A stretch of 64,000 bases of DNA from Paenibacillus sacheonensis (GCF_009909195.1 NZ_JAAAMU010000005.1:62001-126000); one strand, 5' to 3'; counted from the first letter of the stretch, positions 8,376 through 17,843 are shown. The notes: generated by a model not told the origin, from the sequence alone. Numbers and translations are program-made.

Positions 8376-11300
8376 ATGAACCATTCCATTTTATTCTATG
8401 ACGAAAGCTTTCCCTATGCGGGCGAACGCCCGGACGCGGCATCACTGGCGAGGCTGAAGGAGAACTTCAAGATCGTCGGTGCTGCCGAGCTGTCCGAATC
8501 GCTGCAAGGGGCCGCGGTCTACGTCCATCTGCATGGCCCGTACTTCCCGAAATCCGCATGGCCGTCCATTCTCGCGCATGCCGCGCAAGGCAACGGCCTG
8601 ATTGCAGCCGGCGGCGCGCCGTTCAAAACGCCCGTTACGGGAGAGGCCGGCAGCTGGACGGCGGAGCCGGAACAAACGGCCTACCATCAGCAGCTTCATA
8701 TTCACGAGGCCCTTCCCGTGTCCACGGAAGGCGTCGCCAAATTGGCGCATCACCGGGATATCCCGGTCTTCGAAGGCTGTGAATCGCTCTTCGCGATCGA
8801 GCCGACGTTCGGGCTTGCCCTGCACGTGACGCGCGCGGACGACGTTCCCGGACAGCAGAACGGTTCCGCCGGTCCGATGGATGCGCATTTCTACCCGCTT
8901 CTGAAAGGGATCAGCGGCGACGGCCTGGAACGGGAGCGCACCGCTCCTGCTGTATTGCTCGAGCACACGAAAGGTCCTTTTGCCGGCAGCCGAATGATCT
9001 TCGTGAACCAGCGGCTCGGCGCCTCGTTCTGGTCGGGCAGCGGCGCGGAAGCGCTGGCGAAATGGGCAGCGTTCGCGGCGTCGGGCGTTACGGAGCTGTG
9101 GCTGAAACCGAATTACGGCGCCTACGAGCTGGGCGAGCGCCCCGTCTTGATGCTGCAAGGCCAGCAGCTGCTTCAGACCCGCACGGAGCGCGTCAGCTCG
9201 CAAACGGCGGCTTGGTCTTTCAAGATTCGCGTGCTGAAGGCCGTCGACAGCGAAGTTCAGGAATCCGTGCCTTCGTTCGACTATGACAACGGCGGATTCA
9301 CGGAAGTTTGGCGCACGGAAACGACGCTCGAGATCGGCCGCGAGCTTGTCATTCAGCGCATCGTCACGCCGCTCGACGCGGAAGCCGGTTTCTATACGGT
9401 GGAATGCGAAGCCGTATCGCCCGCGGGCGAACGCCGCCTGCTTCGCCAAGGCTTCTGGGGCATGGATCAAGCGCTGCTTGAATCCGGCGAGCTCCTAACG
9501 TGCGATCGCGACTACTTCATCAAGAACGGCCGTCCGCTGCCGATCGTCGGCATGACCTACATGACGAGCGACGTCGCGCGCAAATTCCTGTTCCTGCCGA
9601 ATGCCGCGGTCTGGGACCGCGACATCGCGCAGATGAAGCGGGCCGGCATCAACTCCATCCGCACTGGCATCTGGACCGCATGGCGCCACATCATGTTCGT
9701 CGACGGGCATCCGTACGAAGAAGTGCTTCGCGCCATCGACGCGCTCCTATTGACGGCGAAACGCCACGACATGGAAGTGACGTTCAACTTCTTCGGCTTC
9801 ACGCCGGAGGCATGGGAAGGCGTCAATCCTTACCTGGATCCGCGCAGCGTGGAAGCGCAGAAGCGGTTTATCGCGGCCATCGTCACGCGCCACGCGAACT
9901 CGAAGCACGTGCACTGGGATCTCATCAACGAACCGTCCATGTTCGATCCGAAGCGAGTGTTCAGCAGCGGCGCGCGCTCCGCGCACGATCCGTTCGAGCA
10001 TGCGGCATACCTGGAGTGGCTGCAAGCGCGTCACGGCAGTATCGAGCTGCTGCAGGAACGCTGGAACATGACGCCGTCGGAGCTGCCTTCCTTCGCGGCC
10101 GTCAAGCTCCCGGAGCCGGACGACATCAGCTTCCGCACGACGGAAGTCCTCGAGAAAAAAGGCGGCCCTTGGCTCGATTACACGCTGTTCTCGATGGACA
10201 TGCACAACCGCTGGGCTTCCCAGCTTGTCGATACGATCCGCTCCATCCAGCCGAAGCAGCTCGTGACGGTCGGCCAGGACGAAGGACTCGGCGCGCAGCG
10301 CCCGTCGCCGTTCTTCTACGCGGAAGCGGTCGACTATACGACGGTTCACTCCTGGTGGCTGATGGACGATCTCGTATGGGACGGCGTATTCGCCAAGGCG
10401 CCCGACAAGCCGAACCTGATCCAGGAAACCGGCATCATGTACGTCGAGACGCCGGACGGCCGCGCCAAGCGGAGCGAGGAGGAGCTGCGCAACATTCTGG
10501 AGCGCAAGTACGCCTACGCCTTCTCGACCGGCGGCGCGGGAGCGGTGCAATGGATTTGGAACATCAATTTCTACATGCATAACATCAACGAATCCCATAT
10601 CGGCGCGCTTCGCGCGGACGGCACGGAGAAGCCGGAGGCGAACGTCTCCTATGATTTCGGCGCTTTCATGGGAAGCATCCGCGATCTGTTCGTGGACCGC
10701 AAGCTCGAAGACGTCGCCGTCATCTATCCGTACTCCAACGACTTCTCCAACCGGAGGCTCGCGGGCGAGGCGACGACGAAGGCCATCCGCACGCTGTCGC
10801 ACGCGATGAACGTGCATGCCTTCGGTCTCGGCGAATATCAGCTCGAATCGCTGGCTACGACGAAGCCGAAGCTGATTATCGTGCCAAGCGCGCACAACTT
10901 CAGCGCCCAGGCGCTCGAAGCCTTGACGAGTCACATCGAGACGCATGGCGGTACGCTGCTCTTCACGGGTCCGCTGGGCCTGGACGAGTACTGGCGTCCG
11001 GTGCAAGCGAAAGCAAGCGAACTCGGACTCGGCGCCGTCGGCAACCTGCTCCGCGAAGAACTGCTCGAGCTGAACGGCAGGCTGCTGCCGGTTTCGTTCG
11101 GCGGCACTCGCATCGCGGACAGCTGCAAAGGCTTGCCTGCCGCGGGGCAAAGCGGTCCTGCGAAGCTGACGGAAGTACGGCTCGGCGCCGGACGCTTGCT
11201 CTATTGCCCGCTTCCGATCGAGTTGAACGAGCGCTTGGAGCCGCTGCAAGCCGTCTATGGCACGGCGCTCGAGCAAGCCGGCGTGGAAGCCGAGCTGGAG

Positions 11301-11543
11301 TGGCTGCACGGCGGGGACCTTCCGGGCGTCTATGGCCGCAAGCTGTCGTTTGCCTCCGGTTCGCTCTATATCTTCGTCTCGGAATTCGGCTGCGATGCCG
11401 CGGTCGAGGTTCGCGACCCCCAATCCGGCACCGGCTATGCCTTCTCGCTTCCGCAGGAACGGACCGTCATGTTCGCGGCCGATCCAAGCGGCAAGCTGCT
11501 GGCCGTCTATCGTCCGGACGAAGTGACGATCGACGTGAAGTAA
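8376..11543 (+). CDS. Large clan GH-A glycoside hydrolase (GH42/cellulase-like TIM barrel), 1055 aa
   Basis: An intracellular-looking enzyme (no signal peptide). Residues ~390-730 form a TIM barrel with the clan GH-A acid/base motif HWDLINEPS (Glu519) and a nucleophile motif LIQETG (Glu684). The first ~380 residues are a beta-rich, probably Rossmann-like plus Ig-like part. After ~residue 740, VAVIYPYSNDFSNRR to GDLPGVYGR resembles the GATase-like trimerisation region of GH42 beta-galactosidases, followed by a beta domain. At 1055 aa it is much longer than a normal GH42 enzyme (~680 aa). Substrate is unknown. It is divergent from a LacI regulator and ends at a bidirectional terminator, so it forms a one-gene unit. 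Confidence 0.75.
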   Translation: MNHSILFYDESFPYAGERPDAASLARLKENFKIVGAAELSESLQGAAVYVHLHGPYFPKSAWPSILAHAAQGNGLIAAGGAPFKTPVTGEAGSWTAEPEQTAYHQQLHIHEALPVSTEGVAKLAHHRDIPVFEGCESLFAIEPTFGLALHVTRADDVPGQQNGSAGPMDAHFYPLLKGISGDGLERERTAPAVLLEHTKGPFAGSRMIFVNQRLGASFWSGSGAEALAKWAAFAASGVTELWLKPNYGAYELGERPVLMLQGQQLLQTRTERVSSQTAAWSFKIRVLKAVDSEVQESVPSFDYDNGGFTEVWRTETTLEIGRELVIQRIVTPLDAEAGFYTVECEAVSPAGERRLLRQGFWGMDQALLESGELLTCDRDYFIKNGRPLPIVGMTYMTSDVARKFLFLPNAAVWDRDIAQMKRAGINSIRTGIWTAWRHIMFVDGHPYEEVLRAIDALLLTAKRHDMEVTFNFFGFTPEAWEGVNPYLDPRSVEAQKRFIAAIVTRHANSKHVHWDLINEPSMFDPKRVFSSGARSAHDPFEHAAYLEWLQARHGSIELLQERWNMTPSELPSFAAVKLPEPDDISFRTTEVLEKKGGPWLDYTLFSMDMHNRWASQLVDTIRSIQPKQLVTVGQDEGLGAQRPSPFFYAEAVDYTTVHSWWLMDDLVWDGVFAKAPDKPNLIQETGIMYVETPDGRAKRSEEELRNILERKYAYAFSTGGAGAVQWIWNINFYMHNINESHIGALRADGTEKPEANVSYDFGAFMGSIRDLFVDRKLEDVAVIYPYSNDFSNRRLAGEATTKAIRTLSHAMNVHAFGLGEYQLESLATTKPKLIIVPSAHNFSAQALEALTSHIETHGGTLLFTGPLGLDEYWRPVQAKASELGLGAVGNLLREELLELNGRLLPVSFGGTRIADSCKGLPAAGQSGPAKLTEVRLGAGRLLYCPLPIELNERLEPLQAVYGTALEQAGVEAELEWLHGGDLPGVYGRKLSFASGSLYIFVSEFGCDAAVEVRDPQSGTGYAFSLPQERTVMFAADPSGKLLAVYRPDEVTIDVK

Positions 11544-11562
11544 TCCGAAGGTACTGGCATTG

Positions 11563-11608
11563 AAAAAGGCGAGTGAATTCCCTCAGGGGAAACTTCACTC
11601 GCCTTTTT
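11563..11608. terminator. Bidirectional terminator
   Basis: A perfect 15-base stem (AAAAAGGCGAGTGAA against TTCACTCGCCTTTTT) has A-rich and T-rich flanks, so it can serve the plus-strand glycosidase and the convergent minus-strand nitroreductase. Confidence 0.92.
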
Positions 11609-11677
11609 GCTTCGGCATGCCATCGCCGGAAGCATGGTTGACTCTTACATTCCGGCTGCCGGCACTTCCGGGAAACA

Positions 11678-12253
11678 TTACGCCTCGATCCACGTCGTCT
11701 TGCCGGCGGCCGGCGAACGCTTGCCCTCCGCCGGCGTCATGTCGGGAACGCCGATGTAGAGAAAGCCCAGCATTTTATCCTGCGGGCGCAGTCCGAATGC
11801 TTCGTTCATCAGCGGATGGAAGCACGGCTCGCCGGTTCTCCATACCGCGCCAAGCCCGAGCGCATGCACGGTCAGCAGCATGTTTTGAATCGCCGCGTTG
11901 ACGGCGCCGTATTCCTCCAGCTCGATGACGTCGCGCCGCTCTACCGGTACGACGGCGACGCCGATGACGACCGGTGCGCGCTTCGCCTTGGTCAACGCAT
12001 CGGCCGTTTTGGTCGCCTGCGCCTCGGCATCCAAGCCTTCGCCCGCCTGACGCAGCGCAATCGCTCCCAGCGCTTGACCCAGCTTGACGCGGCCCTCGCC
12101 GCTCATGACGAAAAACTGCCAAGGCTCGGTCAGCCGATGGTTCGGCGCCCAAGTGCCCGCTTCCAGAATTTGCTCGATCGTTTCGCGCGCGATCGGCTCC
12201 TGCGTGACTTTCCCGATGCTTCTTCTTGTGCGGATCGCTTCAATGACGTTCAT
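11678..12253 (-). CDS. Nitroreductase family protein
   Basis: A 191-aa FMN-dependent nitroreductase-fold protein. The N-terminal RTRRSIGKV is the usual FMN-phosphate-binding region, GTWAPNHRLTEPWQFFVM the next conserved segment, and GLGAVWRTGEP lies near residue 140. It resembles YdjA-type nitroreductases. The second in-frame ATG at 12253 is chosen because AGGAG sits 6 bases before it, while the ATG at 12259 is inside that site. Physiological substrate is unknown. It stands alone. Confidence 0.85.
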   Translation of the reverse strand: MNVIEAIRTRRSIGKVTQEPIARETIEQILEAGTWAPNHRLTEPWQFFVMSGEGRVKLGQALGAIALRQAGEGLDAEAQATKTADALTKAKRAPVVIGVAVVPVERRDVIELEEYGAVNAAIQNMLLTVHALGLGAVWRTGEPCFHPLMNEAFGLRPQDKMLGFLYIGVPDMTPAEGKRSPAAGKTTWIEA

Positions 12254-12364
12254 GCGCATCTCCTATCTTCGCTATCGCTAATAGTGGCCATTCGATAGAT
12301 TTATTGTAGCATAATTGCTTGCGGTTGTTGATCGGCGAATGGCTTGCGTTCCTTCGGACAAGCG

Positions 12365-12408
12365 AAAAAATCCCGTCACGGCCGGCTTGGCGCCGGACCG
12401 TGACGGGA
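12365..12408 (-). terminator. Rho-independent terminator
   Basis: On the minus strand GTCCCGTCACGG pairs with CCGTGACGGGA around an inner GCCGG hairpin, followed by six T residues. It lies just after the stop of the isomerase gene at 12427 and ends the dehydrogenase-isomerase pair. Confidence 0.9.
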
Positions 12409-12426
12409 CAACTCTGCTCGATGCGA

Positions 12427-13266
12427 TTAAGCCAACCCGGCAGCCGTATAAACCTTATCGAATCCGGCTTTGGAACGCTTCAGCAGCGCTTCGGGCGCAT
12501 CGGTCGGCGCCGATGCCGTCAAAATCTCCTGCGTGACGGAGCCCTTGTAGCCGATCGCGTTCAGCGCGCTCAGGAATCCGGCCAAATCGATGACGCCTTC
12601 GCCCGGGTAGAGGCGGCCGTTATCGAGGACGTCTTCCACGGCCACGTCCGGCGCGTCGTTGATGTGCACATGAACGATCTGATCCGGCGTCAGCGCCGAG
12701 ATATCCGCGAGCGTATGGCCGTTCGTGTACCAGTGGTACGCATCGAACAGCAGGCCGACGTTCGGCTCGCCGATCGCATCGATCCAATCCAGCGTTTCTT
12801 GCAACGTCCATAAGAACGGGTTGGCCCATGCGGTGCGCAAGTGATGCGGGCCGACGAATTCGAGGCCGAGGCGAATGCCGTAAGCGCCGAGAATTTGCGC
12901 GCACGTGCGCAGCCTGCGCGTAGCGAGCACCGCAAAATGCGCTGCCTTGTCGTTCGTTGCCGGCAGCACGTACGTGCAGCAGCTGCGGCAGCCGAGCGCC
13001 GCTGCAGCGGCGGCTTCTTCGGCCAGCTTGGCCAGTCCGGCGCGGAAGCTTTCTTCCGATGCGCGCCACTCCACCGACAAGCCGATCGAGCCGATCGTTA
13101 CGCCGCTGTCCGCGAGCAGCTTGCGCGCGCCTTCGAGGCCGTTGCGGTCGATCAGCCCTTTCGCATCGATATCGACCGTTTGAAAGCCGTATTCGCCGGC
13201 AAGCGCGATGAAACGCTCGTCGCTGCCGATGTCGCCGAGACCGGCGCGGGATAGTCCTTTAAGCAT
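12427..13266 (-). CDS. Sugar phosphate isomerase/epimerase family (xylose-isomerase-like TIM barrel)
   Basis: A 279-aa AP_endonuc_2 TIM barrel. Metal-site residues typical for the family are visible: Glu in LGLEFVGPHH, Asp and His in LLFDAYHWY, His in VHVHINDAP, and a Glu in VTQEIL. Such enzymes act on myo-inositol derivatives, keto-sugars or 3-keto-glycosides. It lies 17 bases downstream of a Gfo/Idh/MocA dehydrogenase on the same strand, a common pair in inositol and 3-keto-sugar metabolism. Exact substrate cannot be assigned. Confidence 0.8.
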   Translation of the reverse strand: MLKGLSRAGLGDIGSDERFIALAGEYGFQTVDIDAKGLIDRNGLEGARKLLADSGVTIGSIGLSVEWRASEESFRAGLAKLAEEAAAAAALGCRSCCTYVLPATNDKAAHFAVLATRRLRTCAQILGAYGIRLGLEFVGPHHLRTAWANPFLWTLQETLDWIDAIGEPNVGLLFDAYHWYTNGHTLADISALTPDQIVHVHINDAPDVAVEDVLDNGRLYPGEGVIDLAGFLSALNAIGYKGSVTQEILTASAPTDAPEALLKRSKAGFDKVYTAAGLA

Positions 13267-13283
13267 GAATAGTCAACCTCCGT

Positions 13284-14351
13284 TTATGATAGATTCCAGT
13301 CCAGCTTCACTTCATGGCCGGTACGGGAGGATTCGTAAATCGCATCCAGCACCAGATTGTTCGTGAATCCCGTCAATGCCGAAGTGATCGGCTGCTTGCC
13401 CGTCAAGATGCAGTCCAGGAAATGCCGGCTGAGACGCAGCCGCTCGCTCTCGTCGTTCTCCGGCCGGGAAAGCGCCGTTTCCATCGGCTTGTCGAATTTC
13501 TCCGTCAGCAGCTTGCCGGTTGCGCCGCGGTAGCTGGCGCCGCCTTCCGTGCCCATCAGGTGCACGAACGGCGTGTTGTCCGTATCCATGTGAACGGCCC
13601 AGCTTACTTCAAGCGTCAGCGTGCTGCCGTCTTCCATTTTAATCATGGCCGTGGCCAAATCCTCGACGTCGTAGACGCCGTTCCAATTCGGCTTGCCCCA
13701 TGTGCCGATCCCTCTGCGCTTCGGCCCGAACTCGGCGTACGTGGAGCCGAACACCGACACCGGCTTCGGGTTGCCCATCAGATAGAGCGCGAGATCCAGC
13801 ATATGCACCCCGATGTCGATCAGCGGTCCGCCGCCGGATTGATCCATGCGCGTGAACCAGGTGCCCCAGCCGGGAATGCCTTTGCGGCGGAACCAGCCCG
13901 TCTTGGCATTGTAGATTTTGCCGAGCTCGCCGCGGTCGATCTGCTCCTTGATTTGCATCGGAACGGATTCCCAGCGCATTTGATGCCCGACCATGACGAC
14001 CTTGTCCGTCTTCTCCGCTGCCTGCAGGATTCGCTTGGCCGCCGCCGCGTTGATGCCCATCGGCTTCTCCAGCAGCACGTGCTTGCCCGCTTCGATGGCC
14101 TGAATCGCCAAATCCGCGTGATACTGATTCGGCACGCCGATAATGACCGCGTCGACGTTCGGGCTCTGAATAAGCGCCTCCGGCGATTCCGGCACGGCGG
14201 GAATGCCGAATTCTACCGCGCGCTGCTCCGCCAATGGCAGATAAAGGTCCGTAATGGACGTAATTTCACAAACGTCGCGCAGCTGCGAGAATTGCGAAGC
14301 GTGAACGCTTCCAATATTGCCTGCGCCGATAATGCCGATCCGAACAGCCAT
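13284..14351 (-). CDS. Gfo/Idh/MocA family oxidoreductase
   Basis: A 355-aa NAD(P)-dependent dehydrogenase. It has an N-terminal Rossmann motif (IGIIGAGNIGSVHASQF), the conserved EKPMG lysine loop (HVLLEKPMGINAAAAKRI) near residue 95, and GGGPLIDIGVHMLDLALYLMG near residue 180, with the catalytic Asp/His pair in DIGVHMLD. It probably oxidises a cyclitol or pyranose. The ATG at 14351 has AGGAAG 8 bases upstream. It starts the two-gene unit with the isomerase and is divergent from an AraC regulator. Confidence 0.88.
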   Translation of the reverse strand: MAVRIGIIGAGNIGSVHASQFSQLRDVCEITSITDLYLPLAEQRAVEFGIPAVPESPEALIQSPNVDAVIIGVPNQYHADLAIQAIEAGKHVLLEKPMGINAAAAKRILQAAEKTDKVVMVGHQMRWESVPMQIKEQIDRGELGKIYNAKTGWFRRKGIPGWGTWFTRMDQSGGGPLIDIGVHMLDLALYLMGNPKPVSVFGSTYAEFGPKRRGIGTWGKPNWNGVYDVEDLATAMIKMEDGSTLTLEVSWAVHMDTDNTPFVHLMGTEGGASYRGATGKLLTEKFDKPMETALSRPENDESERLRLSRHFLDCILTGKQPITSALTGFTNNLVLDAIYESSRTGHEVKLDWNLS

Positions 14352-14481
14352 TTCCCCATCTTCCTTTCTGAAGACCAAGCGTGATGACCTAACTACCCGT
14401 ATCTATGATAGAATAGTCCGTAGTAAAAAGCTTGTCTCATATTTCGAAAAACGTCCCATTTCTTCGGAGGACTTACCAAGC

Positions 14482-15351
14482 ATGACTCATTTTCCGGATT
14501 ATTTGAAAACGTATCCGAACGTCGATACTCCTTTTCCGCTTCATATCGACATTCATGCCCTGCCTCGGGGCTTCCGGGCACACCGCCATGACTTTCTCGA
14601 GCTGTCCTACGTCATCGCGGGCAAGGGCTCCGAAGTCGTCAACAACGTCAGACACGAGATGGTCCCCGGTACGTTCACGTTCGTGCAGCCCTATCAAGTC
14701 CATGAGCTGTTCACGGAGCCTGGCAGCACGCTTCAGCTGTACAACTGCATGTTCAGCATGGACCTGCTCATAGATGCCGCGGGCCAGGGCGACGGACTGG
14801 CCGAGTTGATCGAGCCGAGCGCCCTTCCGCCGTACACGGCGTTTACCGGCGCCATGGCGGACCGGATGCGCTTCCTCATCGACGACATGATGCGGGAGTA
14901 CAAGGGAAACGAACCTTGGCGGCTCGCGCTGCTGCAGGCCCGTTTGAAGGAGCTGCTCGTCTGCTTCGACCGGGAGCGCAGAAAGCAGCTGCACGCCGAG
15001 GAAGCGCCGCAGGCCGCTTTGAAGCCCAGAGCGTCCGCATGGCCCATCATCCATCACATCCACCGCAATTATCAGGAAGATATCACCCTTACCCAATTGT
15101 CGGAACTTTTCGGCATGAGCGCCTCGCGAATCAGCGAGGTCATCAAGGAGAAGACCGGACAGACCTTCGTCCATTTCCTCCAGGATCTCCGGCTGCGCCA
15201 TGCGAGTTCGCTGCTTATCTCGACCGATTTCAGCGTCGTCCAGGTCGCGCTCGAGGTCGGCTTCGGCTCCTACAAGACCTTCGCCAAAATTTTCAGGGAA
15301 CGCAAAGGCCTGGCCCCGCTTGCTTACCGCAAAGCAAAAAGGTCTGTCTAG
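14482..15351 (+). CDS. AraC family transcriptional regulator with cupin sensor domain
   Basis: A 289-aa regulator. The N-terminal ~150 residues form an AraC-type cupin (FRAHRHDFLELSYVIAGKG, then MVPGTFTFVQPYQVH). The C-terminal ~100 residues carry two helix-turn-helices (ITLTQLSELFGMSASRISEVIKE and FSVVQVALEVGFGSYKTFAKIF). Start at 14482 has GGAGG 11 bases before; in-frame sequence further upstream overlaps the divergent dehydrogenase. It probably controls that dehydrogenase-isomerase pair. Confidence 0.87.
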   Translation: MTHFPDYLKTYPNVDTPFPLHIDIHALPRGFRAHRHDFLELSYVIAGKGSEVVNNVRHEMVPGTFTFVQPYQVHELFTEPGSTLQLYNCMFSMDLLIDAAGQGDGLAELIEPSALPPYTAFTGAMADRMRFLIDDMMREYKGNEPWRLALLQARLKELLVCFDRERRKQLHAEEAPQAALKPRASAWPIIHHIHRNYQEDITLTQLSELFGMSASRISEVIKEKTGQTFVHFLQDLRLRHASSLLISTDFSVVQVALEVGFGSYKTFAKIFRERKGLAPLAYRKAKRSV

Positions 15352-15392
15352 GCCGGCTCGTCCCGCAGGCCGTCATGCGCAGGATAAAGACG

Positions 15393-15436
15393 AAGGGGCA
15401 TCCCTAAGCCAGCAGGCTTAGGGATGCCCCTTCTTT
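15393..15436 (+). terminator. Terminator between convergent genes
   Basis: A perfect 18-base stem (AAGGGGCATCCCTAAGCC against GGCTTAGGGATGCCCCTT) with a four-base loop lies between the AraC gene and the PhyH gene. The T-run is weak (CTTTGTTC) on the plus strand, but stem strength and position support termination. Confidence 0.75.
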
Positions 15437-15460
15437 GTTCGCGCCGCCGATATCGCCGAG

Positions 15461-16339
15461 CTAGACCCGGTGCAGCTTCTGCCCCTTCTCCTCCTTGACG
15501 GTCTGCCACAGGCGGCGCCATTCATGCACGTCGGTCAGCACGCTCTCGGGATGCGACGCGCTGCGGACGGGAAAGGACGGCTGGAAGGAGCGGCCCGAAT
15601 TCGCCCCCGTCTTGTGATAACGCAGGTCGATGGACCAGCGGACGATGTTCGACCGATTGCCGATGCCGCGGTGCGGCGTATACTTGTTCATGATGACGAG
15701 GCTTCCCTTCGGGCATTCCGCCAGTACCGGCACCGCGTCCGGCAGCTTGTCGGGATCGATCATCGTCCCGCCCTCGGCACGGTGATTGATGTAGCCCTGT
15801 TTGAAGACCCGCGGCATCACTTCCATGCAGCCCGTCTCGGCCGTCGCATCGACGAGCGGCATCCAGAACGTAATAATCTCGGACGCTTCGGAATCGGGCG
15901 TCGTGACGGCGCAGTCCTGGTGCCAAGGCACGTTCTGAAAATAATCCGGCTCGTCTCCCGCCTGCTTGGCCGGCAATTTCGCCCGCAAATGCTGGATCGG
16001 GTTGCAGCTCAGCTCGCTGCCGAGCAGACACTCCACGACATCGAGCAGCTTCTCGCTGCCTAGATGACGGAACATCGCCTCGCCCAGATAGTGCTGGATA
16101 TCGAAGCCTTTGCCGATTTCCCGGCACTGCGCATGCAAGCTCGCGTACCGCCGCTCGAACGGCTCCCCCTCGTGAAGCGCTTGCAATTTGCCTTCCGCGA
16201 ACAGTTTTCTCGCCCGATCGTCGATCTCCCGTTCCAGTTCGTCGATCACCGGCTGAAGCTCGTCGTCCGACAACACGTTCGGTACGATCAAATAACCTTC
16301 CGTTTGGAAAAAAATGATTTGCTCGATCGTCAATTGCAT
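15461..16339 (-). CDS. Phytanoyl-CoA dioxygenase (PhyH) family protein
   Basis: A 292-aa Fe(II)/2-oxoglutarate-dependent oxygenase. The iron-binding facial triad is readable: His140 and Asp142 in WHQD and His223 in YTPHRG, with Arg234 (IVRWS) placed to bind 2-oxoglutarate. Bacterial PhyH proteins hydroxylate diverse small molecules; the substrate here is unknown. GGAGG is 9 bases before the ATG. It lies 105 bases downstream of, and co-oriented with, an AraC regulator gene that may control it. Confidence 0.85.
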   Translation of the reverse strand: MQLTIEQIIFFQTEGYLIVPNVLSDDELQPVIDELEREIDDRARKLFAEGKLQALHEGEPFERRYASLHAQCREIGKGFDIQHYLGEAMFRHLGSEKLLDVVECLLGSELSCNPIQHLRAKLPAKQAGDEPDYFQNVPWHQDCAVTTPDSEASEIITFWMPLVDATAETGCMEVMPRVFKQGYINHRAEGGTMIDPDKLPDAVPVLAECPKGSLVIMNKYTPHRGIGNRSNIVRWSIDLRYHKTGANSGRSFQPSFPVRSASHPESVLTDVHEWRRLWQTVKEEKGQKLHRV

Positions 16340-16444
16340 GCCCGTCTACCTCCAAGGATTCATGTGGTTGTGGTGCCTTGCCACTATGTTATCAGCAGGC
16401 AGGGCCGCCTTGAAGATACAAAACAATCGGAGCTGCGGACGATA

Positions 16445-17314
16445 TTATCCTTTTCGATAATCGCTTGGCGCCCGTCTGCGATGGCGTCGGAACAAACGGG
16501 CAAAATAAGACGGATGCTCGTAACCGAGCATTTCCGCTATCGTGAATACGGGGTAATCCGTATACAGCAGCAGCTTCTCCGCTTCCGCCATCCGCAGCGA
16601 CTGCAGCTGCGCCATCGGCGTCATGCCGGTATGCGCTTTGAAGACGCGGCACAAATAGTTGGGCGTCCAATGGACCAGCTCGGCCAGCTGTTCCAGATGA
16701 ATGGTCTCGCCGAGATGCGCGGCCATGTAGCGCCGCAATACCGCGATTTCTTGCGCTCCGCCCAGCCGTCCCCCCCGGTCAGCGTCGGAAGTAAGAAGCT
16801 GCCACAGCAGCTCCTCCGCGCGCAGCAGCAAATCCGTTACCATAAGCGACCGATGCTCGTCGGTTACGAAGCGATTGCCGGGATCGAGCAGACGGTTGAA
16901 GCCCTCCAACAGAAAAGGCTGCAGCTGCGCCGGTACGGCAATGGGCTCGTCGCGGTAGGCCTGCGGGACGATAATGCCCCGTTTCTCCTCAAACCAATCG
17001 AAGAAATTTTCGGTCTGCGGCTCCGATTCGTCGTCCCGGACGAGGAAGGTGCATTCCAAATTGTGCAGCGGGTTCTCCTCGTCGCCGTGAAACTGATGCC
17101 ATTCGTTGGGATTGATAATATACAGCCGTCCCGGCAATGCACGGGTTTCACGATCGTTCACGAGAAACCGGCCTTCGCCGTCCGTAATATACATGACATG
17201 AAAGACCGGATGCCGATGGCGGTTGTTCACCGATCCCTTGCGGTTCTGCTGGCGATCGGTCGTGATATGTTCGACGCGCAAGGGTCGCTCGCGCATAAGA
17301 AGCCGAAATGTCAT
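16445..17314 (-). CDS. AraC family transcriptional regulator
   Basis: A 289-aa regulator. The N-terminal cupin sensor contains RHRHPVFHVMYITDGEGRF and INPNEWHQFHG. The two C-terminal helix-turn-helices are IHLEQLAELVHWTPNYLCRVF and FTIAEMLGYEHPSYFARLF. AGGAGG lies 8-9 bases before the ATG at 17314. It probably acts on the downstream PhyH gene, and a sugar-like ligand is likely for the cupin; both are inferences. Confidence 0.87.
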   Translation of the reverse strand: MTFRLLMRERPLRVEHITTDRQQNRKGSVNNRHRHPVFHVMYITDGEGRFLVNDRETRALPGRLYIINPNEWHQFHGDEENPLHNLECTFLVRDDESEPQTENFFDWFEEKRGIIVPQAYRDEPIAVPAQLQPFLLEGFNRLLDPGNRFVTDEHRSLMVTDLLLRAEELLWQLLTSDADRGGRLGGAQEIAVLRRYMAAHLGETIHLEQLAELVHWTPNYLCRVFKAHTGMTPMAQLQSLRMAEAEKLLLYTDYPVFTIAEMLGYEHPSYFARLFRRHRRRAPSDYRKG

Positions 17315-17391
17315 ACGGGAATCCTCCTGATGGAATCAGTTTGAAAGCAGCTTGCCTATAGGTTCATTTTACGTCAATACGGAAACGGCGA

Positions 17392-17420
17392 ATAGACCGG
17401 AAAGAAGCATTCCGGTCTAT
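17392..17420 (-). terminator. Terminator-like hairpin
   Basis: A perfect 11-base stem (ATAGACCGGAA against TTCCGGTCTAT) with a 7-base loop lies downstream of the IDEAL-domain gene and upstream of the AraC gene at 17314. No real T-run follows, so it could also be an attenuation or RNA-stability element. Confidence 0.5.
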
Positions 17421-17471
17421 CGTCTTCTCGTTATATTCGCGACTGCCATCGCTCTCGCGCAGGCGTGGCTG

Positions 17472-17843
17472 TCAGCCGTGTATTCGGCCAAGCCGGTTCT
17501 GGATGTTCAGTGCCGGCGCGCTATCGCCGCTCTCCTCCTGATTCGCCTCGATCGCGTGCAGCCGTCCCGTCAACTCCGCGAACCATTCCTCGTCCCGAGT
17601 AGCAAGCGCAAGTTCGATCAAGCTTCGAACCGCTTCTTCGTGATCCGACACCTGGAACGCCGGAAGTTCGCGCAGCCAGTGGCTCGGTACCGCTGCCGTC
17701 GTGCCCACCGCCGCATCATGATCCGATTGAACGATATACACGCCTGCGGCGGTCTGCGTATCGTTAAACGACGTGATAAATCCTTGAACAAGCTCTCCGT
17801 CTCTCGTTCTTCCTTGTACCCAATCACTGATTGCATAACGCAT
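17472..17843 (-). CDS. IDEAL domain-containing protein
   Basis: A 123-aa cytoplasmic protein. The first ~60 residues (ISDWVQGRTRDGELVQGFI) look like a small beta-barrel. Residues ~70-95 (AVRSLIELALATRDEEWFAEL) match the short helical IDEAL domain pattern, found in Bacillales proteins such as the ComK-antagonist-like YozD group. The function is not known. ATG at 17843 is chosen, since the GTG four codons earlier sits on the AAAGGG site. Three TTACAGT half-sites lie in its upstream region. Confidence 0.6.
   Translation of the reverse strand: MRYAISDWVQGRTRDGELVQGFITSFNDTQTAAGVYIVQSDHDAAVGTTAAVPSHWLRELPAFQVSDHEEAVRSLIELALATRDEEWFAELTGRLHAIEANQEESGDSAPALNIQNRLGRIHG

Noticed and set aside
9747..11423. 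A 558-codon frame on the minus strand inside the large glycosidase
   Set aside because: Complementary shadow of a well-supported gene; no ribosome site and no domain.
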